DNA from: Streptomyces sp. NRRL F-2664
GTDB lineage: Bacteria; Actinomycetota; Actinomycetes; Streptomycetales; Streptomycetaceae
DNA: 64,000 bases
Assembly (NCBI RefSeq): GCF_000719345.1
Contig: NZ_JOFX01000010.1
Coordinates: forward strand, 81,517 to 145,516
Direction: 5' to 3'
Shown here piece after piece: positions 29,543 through 37,939 of the stretch. Every line of letters begins with the position of its first letter. The stretch's first letter is position 1. Below the pieces are notes generated by a model. The model ran no database searches. It saw only the letters and a program-made list of their open reading frames with translations, and was not told the DNA's origin. The translations under genes were made by a program, and so were the position numbers.

Positions 29543-30760
29543 ATGGCGAAACGCGAACGCGTCGTACGCATGTCGGTCGAGCAGCCGCTCTGGCGCGCCC
29601 TGACCGCGTACCGGCTGCTGACCATGGTCTACGCGGTGCTGCTGTACGCCTCGGCGTACAAGGAGTTCCCGCACCCCTGGCCCGCGGCCGGCTACCTCGC
29701 CGTCCTCGCCGTGTGGACCCTCGCCACCTTCCGCAAGGTCTCCAACGCCGCCAGCTGCACCAAGGGATTCCTCGTCGCCGACCTGACCGTCGCGATCGCG
29801 GGCGTCCTGCTCACACCGATCGTCGACACGCAGGAGCGGATCGCCGCCGGCGGGCCCACCCTCCCCACCATATGGACGGCCGGCGCCGTCCTCGGCTTCG
29901 CCATCAAGGGCGGCTGGCGCTGGGCCTGCTTCGCCTCCACCCTCGTGGCGATGGCCAACATCGTCATCCACGGCGGCCAGCCCACCCGGGACACCCTCCA
30001 CAACGTCCTGCTCGTCTGGGTCGCCTCCGTCGCCATCGGCTACGTCGTCGAGGTCGCCCGGGCCAGCGAGAACACCCTCGCCCGCGCCCTGGAGATCGAG
30101 GCCGCCACGCGGGAACGCGAGCGCCTCGCCCGCGACATCCACGACGGCGTCCTCCAGGTCCTCGCCATGGTCCAGCGCCGCGGCGCCGAACTGGGCGGCG
30201 AGGCCGAGGAGCTCGGCAGGATGGCGGGGGAGCAGGAGGTGGCGCTGCGCACGCTGGTCTCCAGCGGCCTGGTGCAGCCCTCCCGGGTCTGCCGCGACGA
30301 GTCGCGGGGCGCTCTGGTGGACACCTACGAGGACGACGAGCCCGGTGCGGACGACGGCGAGCTGGACCTGCGCACGCTCCTCGCCCCGCACGCCGGGTCC
30401 AGGATCAGCTTCGCCGAACCGGGCACCCCGGTCCCGCTGCCCGGCCCGGCAGCGAAGGAACTGGCAGCCGCGGTCGGCGCCGCCCTGGACAATGTGCGCA
30501 AGCACGCCGGGGAAGGGGCCAGGGCCTGGATCCTGGTCGAGGACTGGGGCGACGAGGTGATCGTGACCGTCCGCGACGACGGCCCCGGCATCCCCGCGGG
30601 CCGCCTGGACCAGGCCGAGGGCGAGGGCCGGATGGGCGTGGCCCTGTCCATCCGCGGGCGGCTGCGCGACCTCGGCGGCAGCGCCGATCTGGTGTCCGTC
30701 CCCGGGCAGGGCACCGAAGTGGAACTGAAGGTACCCAGGGGCAGGACGGACAAGAAGTGA
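29543..30760 (+). CDS. macS: Two-component sensor histidine kinase MacS
   Basis: The 405-residue membrane kinase has about four N-terminal helices (25-160), a HisKA_3 dimerisation domain with phospho-acceptor His in ARDIHDGVLQVLAMV, and an HATPase with LDNVRKHAGEGA (N box), VRDDGPGIP and RMGVALSIRGRL. Position before pfkA and pairing with a LuxR-type regulator identify it with MacS of S. coelicolor, whose system affects morphogenesis and actinorhodin. ATG 29543 has AGGGGGG 8 nt upstream. Its stop overlaps macR by 4 bp. Confidence 0.88.
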   Translation: MAKRERVVRMSVEQPLWRALTAYRLLTMVYAVLLYASAYKEFPHPWPAAGYLAVLAVWTLATFRKVSNAASCTKGFLVADLTVAIAGVLLTPIVDTQERIAAGGPTLPTIWTAGAVLGFAIKGGWRWACFASTLVAMANIVIHGGQPTRDTLHNVLLVWVASVAIGYVVEVARASENTLARALEIEAATRERERLARDIHDGVLQVLAMVQRRGAELGGEAEELGRMAGEQEVALRTLVSSGLVQPSRVCRDESRGALVDTYEDDEPGADDGELDLRTLLAPHAGSRISFAEPGTPVPLPGPAAKELAAAVGAALDNVRKHAGEGARAWILVEDWGDEVIVTVRDDGPGIPAGRLDQAEGEGRMGVALSIRGRLRDLGGSADLVSVPGQGTEVELKVPRGRTDKK

Positions 30761-31461
30761 GTGAGCACACCGACGTGAACGACCCGCAGCAGCCGCAGCA
30801 GCGTGAGATCAGGGTGATGGTCGTCGACGACCACCCGATGTGGCGCGACGCGGTGGCCCGCGACCTCGCCGCCGCCGGCCTGGACGTGGTGGCCACCGCC
30901 GGCGACGGCCCCGAGGCGGTGCGCCGGGCCCGCGCCGTCGGCCCCGACGTCCTGGTCCTCGACCTCAACCTGCCGGGCATGCCGGGCGTACAGGTCTGCA
31001 AGGAACTGGTCGGCGCCCATCCGGCGCTGCGGGTCCTGGTCCTGTCGGCCAGCGGTGAGCACGCGGACGTCCTGGAGGCGGTCAAGTCCGGCGCCACCGG
31101 CTACCTGCTGAAGTCCGCGGGGGCCGAGGAGCTGATCGACGCCGTCCGCCGCACCGCCGCCGGGGACCCGGTCTTCACCCCGGGCCTGGCCGGGCTGGTG
31201 CTCGGCGAGTACCGGCGGCTCGCCACCGACCCGGCGCCGACCGCCTCCGACGAGCCGAAGGCGCCCCAGCTGACCGACCGCGAGACCGAGGTGCTCCGGC
31301 TCGTGGCCAAGGGGCTGTCCTACAAGCAGATCGCCGAACGGCTGGTCATCTCGCACCGCACCGTGCAGAACCACGTCCAGAACACCCTGGGCAAGCTCCA
31401 GTTGCACAACCGCGTGGAGCTCGTCCGGTACGCCATAGAGGCGGGCCTCGACGACGCCTGA
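30757..31461 (+). CDS. macR: LuxR/NarL-type response regulator MacR
   Basis: The 234-residue regulator has a receiver domain: acidic pair VVDDHPMWRD, phospho-acceptor Asp in VLVLDLNLPGMPG, and LLKSAGAEEL with the conserved Lys. A LuxR-type helix-turn-helix follows (LTDRETEVLRLVAKGLSYKQIAERL and SHRTVQNHVQNTLGKL). The GTG start overlaps the macS stop (GTGA), so kinase and regulator are coupled. MacR of S. coelicolor is reported to bind a palindrome of the form TGAGTACnnGTACTCA; a close match occurs in this window at 56401. Confidence 0.9.
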   Translation: MSEHTDVNDPQQPQQREIRVMVVDDHPMWRDAVARDLAAAGLDVVATAGDGPEAVRRARAVGPDVLVLDLNLPGMPGVQVCKELVGAHPALRVLVLSASGEHADVLEAVKSGATGYLLKSAGAEELIDAVRRTAAGDPVFTPGLAGLVLGEYRRLATDPAPTASDEPKAPQLTDRETEVLRLVAKGLSYKQIAERLVISHRTVQNHVQNTLGKLQLHNRVELVRYAIEAGLDDA

Positions 31462-31562
31462 TCGCCCGCCGCGCGGGCGTCGATCGTATTTACCTCCTCG
31501 TACGAGTGAACGGGCGGAGGCAACTCCCTGCGATTCCACCGGAATCGACCCCTTCAGATCCC

Positions 31563-31590
31563 TTGTTGTGACCTGCGTCACCACTAGCGT
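31563..31590 (+). promoter_or_regulatory. Possible pfkA promoter
   Basis: TTGTTG (31563-31568) and TAGCGT (31585-31590) are 16 bp apart. A short inverted repeat GTGAC/GTCAC lies between them. Confidence 0.4.
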
Positions 31591-31615
31591 GAGCGTCATG
31601 GCGAAGGGAGATGCA

Positions 31616-32644
31616 ATGAAGGTCGGAGTGCTGACCGGTGGCGGCGACTGCCCCGGTCTCAACGCGGTGATCAGGGCCGTCGTCCGCAAGGGCCAGCAGG
31701 AGTACGGCTGCCGGTTCGTCGGGTTCAAGGACGGATGGCGGGGCGCGGTCGAGGGGCGCACGGTCCCCCTCGACATCCCCGCGGTCCGCGGCATCCTGCC
31801 CCGCGGCGGCACCATCCTCGGCTCCTCGCGCACCAATCCGTTCAAGACGGAGAACGGGGTGCGCGACATCAAGGACAACCTGGCCAAGTACGAGGTCGAC
31901 GCGCTCATCGCGATCGGCGGCGAGGACACCCTCGGGGTCGCCGCCCGCCTCCACGGGGAGTACGGCATCCCCTGCGTCGGCGTACCGAAGACCATCGACA
32001 ACGACCTGTCCGCCACCGACTACACCTTCGGCTTCGACACCGCCGTCGGCATCGCGACCGAGGCCATCGACCGCCTGCACACCACGGCCGAATCGCACAT
32101 GCGGGTCCTCGTCGTCGAGGTCATGGGCCGGCACGCGGGCTGGATCGCCCTGCACTCCGGGCTCGCCGGCGGCGCCAACGTGATCCTCATCCCCGAACAG
32201 CGCTTCGACGTCGACCAGGTGTGCGCCTGGGTGACCTCCCGGTTCAAGGCGAGCTACGCGCCGATCGTCGTGGTCGCCGAGGGCGCCATGCCCAAGGACG
32301 GGGACATGGTGCTCAAGGACGGCACCAAGGACTCCTTCGGGCACGTCCGGCTGTCGGGCGTCGGCGAATGGCTGGCCAAGGAGATCGAGGAGCGCACCGG
32401 CAAGGAGGCCCGCACCACCGTCCTCGGGCACATCCAGCGCGGTGGCACCCCCAGCGCCTTCGACCGGTGGCTCGCCACCCGGTTCGGACTGCACGCCATC
32501 GACGCCGTCCGCGACAGGGACTTCGGCACGATGGTCGCCCTCAAGGGGACGGACATCGTCCGGGTGCCGATCGCGGACGCGACGGCGAAGCTGAAGACGG
32601 TGGACCCCGCCCTCTACCAGGAGGTCGGCGTCTTCTTCGGCTGA
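31616..32644 (+). CDS. pfkA: 6-phosphofructokinase, active site of the PPi-dependent type
   Basis: The 342-residue enzyme phosphorylates fructose 6-phosphate. Motifs: TGGGDCPGLN (7-16), GGEDT (101-105), VPKTIDNDL (123-131), MGRHAGWIA and GHIQRGGTPSAFDR. Asp104 and Lys125 are the pair known from pyrophosphate-dependent enzymes such as that of Amycolatopsis; ATP-dependent Streptomyces PFK has Gly104. I infer PPi as phosphoryl donor. ATG 31616 follows AAGGGA by 8 nt. A strong terminator follows. Confidence 0.93.
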   Translation: MKVGVLTGGGDCPGLNAVIRAVVRKGQQEYGCRFVGFKDGWRGAVEGRTVPLDIPAVRGILPRGGTILGSSRTNPFKTENGVRDIKDNLAKYEVDALIAIGGEDTLGVAARLHGEYGIPCVGVPKTIDNDLSATDYTFGFDTAVGIATEAIDRLHTTAESHMRVLVVEVMGRHAGWIALHSGLAGGANVILIPEQRFDVDQVCAWVTSRFKASYAPIVVVAEGAMPKDGDMVLKDGTKDSFGHVRLSGVGEWLAKEIEERTGKEARTTVLGHIQRGGTPSAFDRWLATRFGLHAIDAVRDRDFGTMVALKGTDIVRVPIADATAKLKTVDPALYQEVGVFFG

Positions 32645-32662
32645 GCCGCCGGACACCGCACA

Positions 32663-32694
32663 CCATGGGCCGTCCCGTGCGGAACGGCCCATGG
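32663..32694 (+). terminator. Terminator after pfkA
   Basis: A perfect 11-bp stem (32663-32673 with 32684-32694) with a 10-nt loop, 18 bp after the pfkA stop. The rest of the 236-bp gap to the next gene shows nothing else except its -10 box. Confidence 0.75.
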
Positions 32695-32880
32695 CCCCCA
32701 CCGCGGACGCCACGCCCAGCCGACCGCCCCACCGCCGCCACCCCGGCCCGACGGCCGGCCGGGCCCCCACCACTGCCCGCCCTCGGCGGCCGAGTCGACC
32801 CCGTCCCGCGGCCCCCGCATTTCGCATCGCCTTCACCCGGCCGTCGCCTGGCGCGGGCCGGTGGCGCCTACAGTCCTCGC

Positions 32881-33174
32881 GTGGACTTCCCCGAGATCGC
32901 CCGATGGGTCTTCGCCGGCCTCGCCCTCATGGCCGCGGCCGGCCTGGGGCGGGGACTGTGGCGGCTGCGCCGGGCGGACCCTGCCGACCGCCCGGCCTGC
33001 CGCTGGGACGCCGCGGACCAGTGCGCCGGACTGGTGACCGCCGGCGGCGGCGCCTTCGGCAGCCCGTACCTCTTCGGAACGGGCCTGGCCCTGACCGCAG
33101 TGGTGATGGGTGCCAAGGCCGGCCGTGCGGCCCTGGCCCACCGGCGCAGGAGGGTGGAGCGGGAACGCGTGTGA
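32881..33174 (+). CDS. Small hypothetical membrane protein
   Basis: The 97-residue protein has two membrane helices (about 6-25 and 57-78) and basic ends (RLRRADPADRPACRW, HRRRRVERERV). No domain is recognised. TACAGT (32869-32874) lies 6 bp before GTG 32881, the leaderless arrangement repeated through this window, which supports the call. It ends 31 bp before the 3' end of the converging trpEG gene. Confidence 0.6.
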   Translation: MDFPEIARWVFAGLALMAAAGLGRGLWRLRRADPADRPACRWDAADQCAGLVTAGGGAFGSPYLFGTGLALTAVVMGAKAGRAALAHRRRRVERERV

Positions 33175-33205
33175 ACTCCGGGCCCGGCCCCGCGCGGGCG
33201 GGGGG

Positions 33206-35113
33206 TCAGGCCGGGGTCGGTGTGCGGACGGTGGTGAGCAGGTCGTGCAGGAGGTCGGCGCCGCGGAGGGTGAGGACCGACTCCGGATGGAACTGGACGC
33301 CCGCGAAGCCGCCCGCGGCGGAGCGGAGCGCGTGGACCTCCCCCGTGTTCGGGTCGCGGGACACCTCCACGCCCGCCCGAGCCAGCCGCGCCGCGGCCGC
33401 GTCGTCGCAGGACGCGACGTAGGTGTTGTAGAAGCCGACCACCTCCTCGGCCCCGAACAGCCCGATCCGGGTCTGCGCGCCCTGCGCCGGCTCCGCCTTG
33501 CGGACCAGTGGCAGTCCCAGCTCCGCGGCGAGCAGCTCGTGCCCGAGGCACACCCCGAGCAGGCCGTGCCGGTGCCCGGCCAGCAGTTCCGCGGCCAGCC
33601 CGCGCAGCATCCGCATCTTCGGGTCGGTGCCGTGCGCCGGATTGCCCGGGCCCGGGCCCAGCACGACCGGGCCCTCCCAGGCCAGCGCCGCCTCCCGCAG
33701 CCCCGGCTCGTCGAAGCGCCGCACGGCCACCTCCAGCCCCGCCACCCGCAGCACGTGCGCCAGCATCGCCGTGAAGGTGTCCTCCCCGTCCACCACCAGC
33801 GCACGGCCCGTCGGCGCCGCCGGCCGCTCCTGCATCCGCAGCCAGAACGGCGCCAGGTCGGCACGCCGCGCCGCCAGAGCCGCCCGCACCCGCGGGTCCT
33901 CGGACAGTCGCGCCCCCTCGACGCCCGGCCGCGGCGCCGCCCCCCGCACCCCGAGCGCCGCCAGCACCCCGGCCGCCTTCGCGTGCGTCTCCGCCACCTC
34001 GCCCGCCGGATCGGAGTGCCGCACCAGCGTCGCGCCCACCGGTACCCGCAGCGTCCCGTCCGCGGAAATGTCGGCCGTCCGGATCAGGATGGGCGAGTCG
34101 AGCGTCTGCGCCCCGGCCGCGTCCACCCCCAGCAGCGCCAGCGCGCCCGCGTAGTAGCCGCGGCCCCCGCTCTCGTACCGCTCGATCACCCGGCAGGCGT
34201 TCTGCACCGGCGAGCCCGTCACCGTCGCCGCGAACATCGTCTCCCGCAGCACCTCCCGCACGTCCAGCGAGGACCGTCCGCGCAGTTCGTACTCGGTGTG
34301 CGTGAGGTGGGACATCTGCTTCAGCCGCGGTCCGACGACGACCCCGCCCCGGTCCCCGACCGTGCACATCATCTTCAGTTCCTCGTCGACCACCATCGAC
34401 AGCTCCTCGGTCTCCTTGCGGTCGCCGAGGAAGGCCAGCAGCGACTCGGCGGTCGGCCCCGTGGCGGGATGGCGGTACGTCCCGCTGATCGGGTTCATCA
34501 CCACCGTGCCCCCGGACATCCGTACGTGGACCTCGGGGCTGGCGCCGACCAGGGTGCGCTCGCCGGTGTGCACGACGTACGTCCAGTACGCGCCCTGCTC
34601 GCCCTCCAGCAGCCGCCGGAACAGAGCGAGCGCGTCGGCCCGGCCGAAGCCCTCGATCCGGCCCCCGAACGTGCGCCGGATGACGAAGTTCGCCCCCTCG
34701 CCCCGGCCGATCTCGTCGCGTACCACCCGCTCCACCGTCCGCGCGTACTCGCCGTCGCAGACGTCGAAACGGCCGTCCTCGACCCGCACCGCGTGCGCCG
34801 GCAGCCCCGCCAGGGCCTCGGCGAGCGGGACCTCGTACACCTCCTCGGCGACCAGCGCGCTCAGCGGTGTGCCGTCGTCGCGCACCTCGAAGCCGCGCTC
34901 CCGGATCTGCCGGAAGGGCACGAGCGCGAGCGTGGGCAGCGGCCCGACGGGCAGGTCGCCGAGGTGTTCGGCCGTGTGGACCGGGCCGAGGAGCACTTCC
35001 ACGGTGTCGTGGTCGCGGCCGGGGGTGCGCCGGCGCAGCAGGGCGAACGGCGGGCAGGAGTCGTCGAGCAGCCGGGCCAGCGGGTGCCGGCGGCCGTGGG
35101 GGCTGGGTTCCAT
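33206..35113 (-). CDS. trpEG: Fused anthranilate synthase (TrpE-TrpG)
   Basis: The 635-residue protein joins a chorismate-using component I (about 1-420) to a glutamine amidotransferase (about 440-635). Component I shows YWTYVVHTGERTLVGASPE, NPISGTYRHP, DEELKMMCTVGDRGG and GSPVQNACRVIERYE. The amidotransferase has GVCLGHELLAAELG (nucleophile Cys) and FHPESVLTLRG (His). It makes anthranilate, the first committed step to tryptophan. The ATG at 35113 follows GGAAGG by about 11 nt. A Trp-rich leader and terminator stem upstream indicate attenuation. Fused forms also feed phenazine-type pathways, but the Trp leader favours tryptophan. Confidence 0.92.
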   Translation of the reverse strand: MEPSPHGRRHPLARLLDDSCPPFALLRRRTPGRDHDTVEVLLGPVHTAEHLGDLPVGPLPTLALVPFRQIRERGFEVRDDGTPLSALVAEEVYEVPLAEALAGLPAHAVRVEDGRFDVCDGEYARTVERVVRDEIGRGEGANFVIRRTFGGRIEGFGRADALALFRRLLEGEQGAYWTYVVHTGERTLVGASPEVHVRMSGGTVVMNPISGTYRHPATGPTAESLLAFLGDRKETEELSMVVDEELKMMCTVGDRGGVVVGPRLKQMSHLTHTEYELRGRSSLDVREVLRETMFAATVTGSPVQNACRVIERYESGGRGYYAGALALLGVDAAGAQTLDSPILIRTADISADGTLRVPVGATLVRHSDPAGEVAETHAKAAGVLAALGVRGAAPRPGVEGARLSEDPRVRAALAARRADLAPFWLRMQERPAAPTGRALVVDGEDTFTAMLAHVLRVAGLEVAVRRFDEPGLREAALAWEGPVVLGPGPGNPAHGTDPKMRMLRGLAAELLAGHRHGLLGVCLGHELLAAELGLPLVRKAEPAQGAQTRIGLFGAEEVVGFYNTYVASCDDAAAARLARAGVEVSRDPNTGEVHALRSAAGGFAGVQFHPESVLTLRGADLLHDLLTTVRTPTPA

Positions 35114-35182
35114 GGGCGGAGCGTCCTTCCGAAAGGGGAGGAGCGGCTCTCGCCGTCGACGTCGAAACCGTCGTCGAACGCG

Positions 35183-35208
35183 GAAGGCCGCCCCTCGGGG
35201 CGGCCTTC
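35183..35208 (-). terminator. trp attenuator stem
   Basis: A perfect 12-bp stem with a 2-nt centre (35183-35194 with 35197-35208) lies between the Trp-rich leader ORF and trpEG. It starts 16 nt after the leader stop, the geometry of a transcription attenuator. Confidence 0.75.
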
Positions 35209-35223
35209 GCATCGTGCGTGTCG

Positions 35224-35295
35224 TCAGGTACGCGCAGGAAGTGGGTCGCCGCCGGGAGCGGGCCACCACCAGTTCTGGTTCGTCTGCGCGTACAT
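35224..35295 (-). CDS. trpL: Tryptophan leader peptide
   Basis: The 23-residue ORF begins MYAQTNQNWWWPAPGG and holds three consecutive Trp codons, followed by an attenuator stem and then trpEG. Ribosome stalling at WWW when Trp-tRNA is scarce would let transcription continue. A trpE(G) leader with three Trp codons is known from S. venezuelae. TATGGT (35303-35308, minus strand) lies 7 bp before the ATG and no Shine-Dalgarno sequence precedes it, so the leader is probably translated from a leaderless mRNA. Confidence 0.85.
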   Translation of the reverse strand: MYAQTNQNWWWPAPGGDPLPART

Positions 35296-35459
35296 GCGGT
35301 GAACCATAGCCCAGACCGGGTGCCGGTGCCGGATCCCTCCCGGAGCGCGCGCTGAACCATGGATTCCGTTCCGCCGGGCCGTCCGCGGCCTTCGAGAAAT
35401 CCGTCTCACGTTGTGGGCGGGCGGCCGGAAGCCCCGCGTAACGCCGTAATGTGTACGAG

Positions 35460-36812
35460 GTGACCGTGAACGCTGAAACCCAAGCCCCCGCCGCCAAGGC
35501 GACCTGGCGAGACCTTCCCGCGGCGCAGCAGCCTTCGTACCCCGATGCCGAGGCTCTGCGCGCTGTCGTCGCGGACCTCGAGTCGTATCCTCCGCTCGTC
35601 TTCGCGGGTGAGTGCGACCAGCTGCGCGCCCGTCTGGGAGCCGTCGCCAAGGGCGAGGCGTTCCTCCTCCAGGGCGGCGACTGCGCCGAGGCCTTCGACG
35701 GCGTCTCCGCCGACCACATCCGAGCCAAGCTCAAGACGCTGCTCCAGATGAGTGCCGTCCTGACGTACGCGGCCTCCGTGCCCGTCGTGAAGGTCGGCCG
35801 CATCGCCGGCCAGTACTCCAAGCCGCGCTCCAAGGACACCGAGACCCGCGACGGCGTCACCCTGCCGACCTACCGCGGCGACTCCGTCAACGGCTTCGCC
35901 TTCACCGAAGAGGCCCGCGTCCCGGACCCCGAGCGGCTGAAGCGCATGTACCACGCCTCCGCCTCCACGCTCAACCTGGTGCGCGCCTTCACCACCGGCG
36001 GTTACGCCGACCTGCGCCAGGTCCACGCCTGGAACCAGGACTTCGTGAAGTCCTCCCCGTCCGGTCAGCGGTACGAGCAGCTGGCGCGGGAGATCGACAA
36101 CGCGCTCAGCTTCATGAAGGCCTGCGGCACCGACCCTGCCGAGTTCAAGGCCGTCGAGTTCTACGCCTCCCACGAGGCGCTGCTGCTCGACTACGAGGGC
36201 GCGCTGACGCGTACCGACTCGCGCACCGGCAAGCTGTACGACACCTCCGGCCACATGGTCTGGATCGGTGAGCGCACCCGCCAGCTCGACCACGCGCACA
36301 TCGAGTTCTGCTCGCAGATCGCCAACCCGATCGGCATCAAGCTCGGCCCCACCACCACGGTGGACGAGGCGCTGACCTACGTCGACCGGCTGGACCCCCA
36401 GCGCGAGCCGGGCCGGCTGACCTTCGTCGTCCGGATGGGCGCCGACAAGGTCCGCGACAAGCTCCCCGAGCTGGTCGAGAAGGTCACCGCCTCCGGCGCG
36501 ATCGTCGGCTGGGTCACCGACCCGATGCACGGCAACACCTTCGAGGCGGCCTCGGGCCACAAGACGCGCCGCTTCGACGACGTGCTCGACGAGGTCAAGG
36601 GCTTCTTCGAGGTCCACAAGGCCCTCGGCACCCACCCGGGCGGCATCCACGTCGAGCTCACCGGTGACGACGTCACCGAGTGCGTGGGCGGCGGCGACGA
36701 GATCTTCGTCGACGACCTGCACCAGCGCTACGAGACGGCCTGCGACCCGCGGCTCAACCGCAGCCAGTCGCTGGACCTGGCGTTCCTCGTTGCGGAGCTC
36801 TACCGCGACTAG
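35460..36812 (+). CDS. aroH: 3-deoxy-7-phosphoheptulonate synthase, class II
   Basis: The 450-residue enzyme condenses phosphoenolpyruvate and erythrose 4-phosphate, the entry step of the shikimate pathway. It is of the plant-like class II type: FLLQGGDCAEAF (metal-binding Cys), VGRIAGQYSKPRS, YRGDSVNGF, GERTRQLDHAHIEF, VTDPMHGNT and GGIHVELTGDDVTEC. Start choice: TAATGT (35447-35452) is 7 bp before GTG 35460 and gives MTVNAE, a leaderless start; GTG 35466 with ACGAGG nearby is an alternative. It is divergent from trpL-trpEG, so chorismate supply and use are side by side. Confidence 0.95.
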   Translation: MTVNAETQAPAAKATWRDLPAAQQPSYPDAEALRAVVADLESYPPLVFAGECDQLRARLGAVAKGEAFLLQGGDCAEAFDGVSADHIRAKLKTLLQMSAVLTYAASVPVVKVGRIAGQYSKPRSKDTETRDGVTLPTYRGDSVNGFAFTEEARVPDPERLKRMYHASASTLNLVRAFTTGGYADLRQVHAWNQDFVKSSPSGQRYEQLAREIDNALSFMKACGTDPAEFKAVEFYASHEALLLDYEGALTRTDSRTGKLYDTSGHMVWIGERTRQLDHAHIEFCSQIANPIGIKLGPTTTVDEALTYVDRLDPQREPGRLTFVVRMGADKVRDKLPELVEKVTASGAIVGWVTDPMHGNTFEAASGHKTRRFDDVLDEVKGFFEVHKALGTHPGGIHVELTGDDVTECVGGGDEIFVDDLHQRYETACDPRLNRSQSLDLAFLVAELYRD

Positions 36813-36847
36813 GCCCCGCGGAGATCAGTAGGTGCGTTCCTACGACG

Positions 36848-36880
36848 GTGGGGCGCGGATCGATGTGATCCGCGCCCCAC
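36848..36880 (+). terminator. Terminator after aroH
   Basis: A perfect 14-bp stem (36848-36861 with 36867-36880) with a 5-nt loop, 35 bp after the stop, followed by a TCTTTTA tract at 36894-36900. Confidence 0.88.
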
Positions 36881-36923
36881 TGTCGTCCCCGGGTCTTTTA
36901 GGCCACCCTAAGTTTGGGTACGG

Positions 36924-36942
36924 TTAGGTAAGCCTCACCGAA
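36924..36942 (+). promoter_or_regulatory. IdeR/DmdR-type iron box
   Basis: TTAGGTAAGCCTCACCGAA matches the 19-bp IdeR/DmdR iron-box consensus (TTAGGTTAGSCTMACCTAA) at all but two positions. It lies 45 bp before the bfd start. A second partial box, TTAGGCCACCCTAA, is at 36898-36911. Iron-loaded repressor bound here would shut bfd off when iron is plentiful. Confidence 0.8.
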
Positions 36943-36987
36943 TAGGGGATGGCTCGTCGCACCACTCAGCGCCAGGAGGTGAACCGC

Positions 36988-37245
36988 GTGTACGTCTGCT
37001 CTTGCTTCGGTATCACCGACAAGCAGGTCAAGGAACACGCGGCTGCCGGGGCCTGCACGCCCCGCCAGATCGCCTCGGCGACCAAGGCCGGCACCGACTG
37101 CGGCTCCTGCGTACGCACCATCCAGGGCATCCTGGGCCGCGGGGCGTGCCCGCGTCGGGAGCTGCTGGAGAAGGGCGACGCGGTGTCCGTGCTCGCCGCC
37201 GACCCGGAGTCGGCGCGCTCGCCCGAGCTGGCGGAAGCGGCCTAG
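36988..37245 (+). CDS. bfd: Bacterioferritin-associated ferredoxin
   Basis: The 85-residue protein has the BFD-type [2Fe-2S] ligands CSC near the N-terminus and CGSC about 35 residues later (YVCSCFGIT; TDCGSCVRT). It reduces stored ferric iron in bacterioferritin for release. GTG 36988 is chosen because AGGAGG lies 8 nt upstream and the conserved sequence begins there; the frame is open further upstream without support. The iron box upstream fits induction under iron limitation. The bacterioferritin gene converges from the other strand. Confidence 0.92.
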   Translation: MYVCSCFGITDKQVKEHAAAGACTPRQIASATKAGTDCGSCVRTIQGILGRGACPRRELLEKGDAVSVLAADPESARSPELAEAA

Positions 37246-37289
37246 GAAGCGGTTCCCGGACGGCCGGGGCCGAACCGGACGGACCGGGA

Positions 37290-37766
37290 TCAGCTGGGCT
37301 GCTCGATGAGCTGCGCGATGTAGAGCGCCTCGCCCAGGGACTCGATGAGCTCCAGCTGGGTGTCGAGGTAGTCGATGTGGTGCTCCTCGTCCTCCAGGAT
37401 CTCCTCGAAGAGCCGGGCCGACGTGATGTCGCCCTTCCCGCGCATGACCTCGATGCCGCGCTTCAGCCGGTCGATGGCCTCGACCTCCACCTGGCGGTCC
37501 GCCTGGAACATCTCGGTGATCGTCTGCCCGACGCGCACGTGGAAGAGGCGCTGGTAGTTCGGCAGACCGTCGAGCATCAGGATGCGCTCGGTGATCTTGT
37601 CCGCGTGCTTCATCTCGTCGATGGATTCTTCACGCGTGTACTTGGCGAGCTTCGTCCAGCCCTTGTTGTCCTGGATGCGGTAGTGCAGCCAGTACTGGTT
37701 GATGGCCGTCAGCTCGCCGGTCAGCTGCTCGTTCAGAAACTCAAGGACCTCGGGGTCGCCCTGCAT
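37290..37766 (-). CDS. bfr: Bacterioferritin
   Basis: The 158-residue protein is a heme-containing ferritin that stores iron in 24-mers. Ferroxidase residues appear as ELTAINQYWLHYR, DEMKHADKITERI and EEILEDEEHHIDYLDTQ. Met in IDEMKHAD is the heme axial ligand of the family. GAAGGAGC precedes the ATG by about 8 nt. It faces bfd tail to tail with 44 bp between, so storage and release functions are paired but separately controlled; no iron box is visible before bfr. Confidence 0.95.
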   Translation of the reverse strand: MQGDPEVLEFLNEQLTGELTAINQYWLHYRIQDNKGWTKLAKYTREESIDEMKHADKITERILMLDGLPNYQRLFHVRVGQTITEMFQADRQVEVEAIDRLKRGIEVMRGKGDITSARLFEEILEDEEHHIDYLDTQLELIESLGEALYIAQLIEQPS

Positions 37767-37939
37767 CGCAGAGGCTCCTTCCAGGCAATGTCAGCTATGT
37801 GACGGGGCAGTTGCGCGCATCCTTGCACTGCCGTTCAGGGCCGTCCAGTAAGTGCCTCCTTAGTGGGAGTTGCCGTGACTTGCCCGGATCGGCCCGGAGC
37901 TGGTCGTGACCACCCTGCCCAGTCTGTCACCATGGAGTC

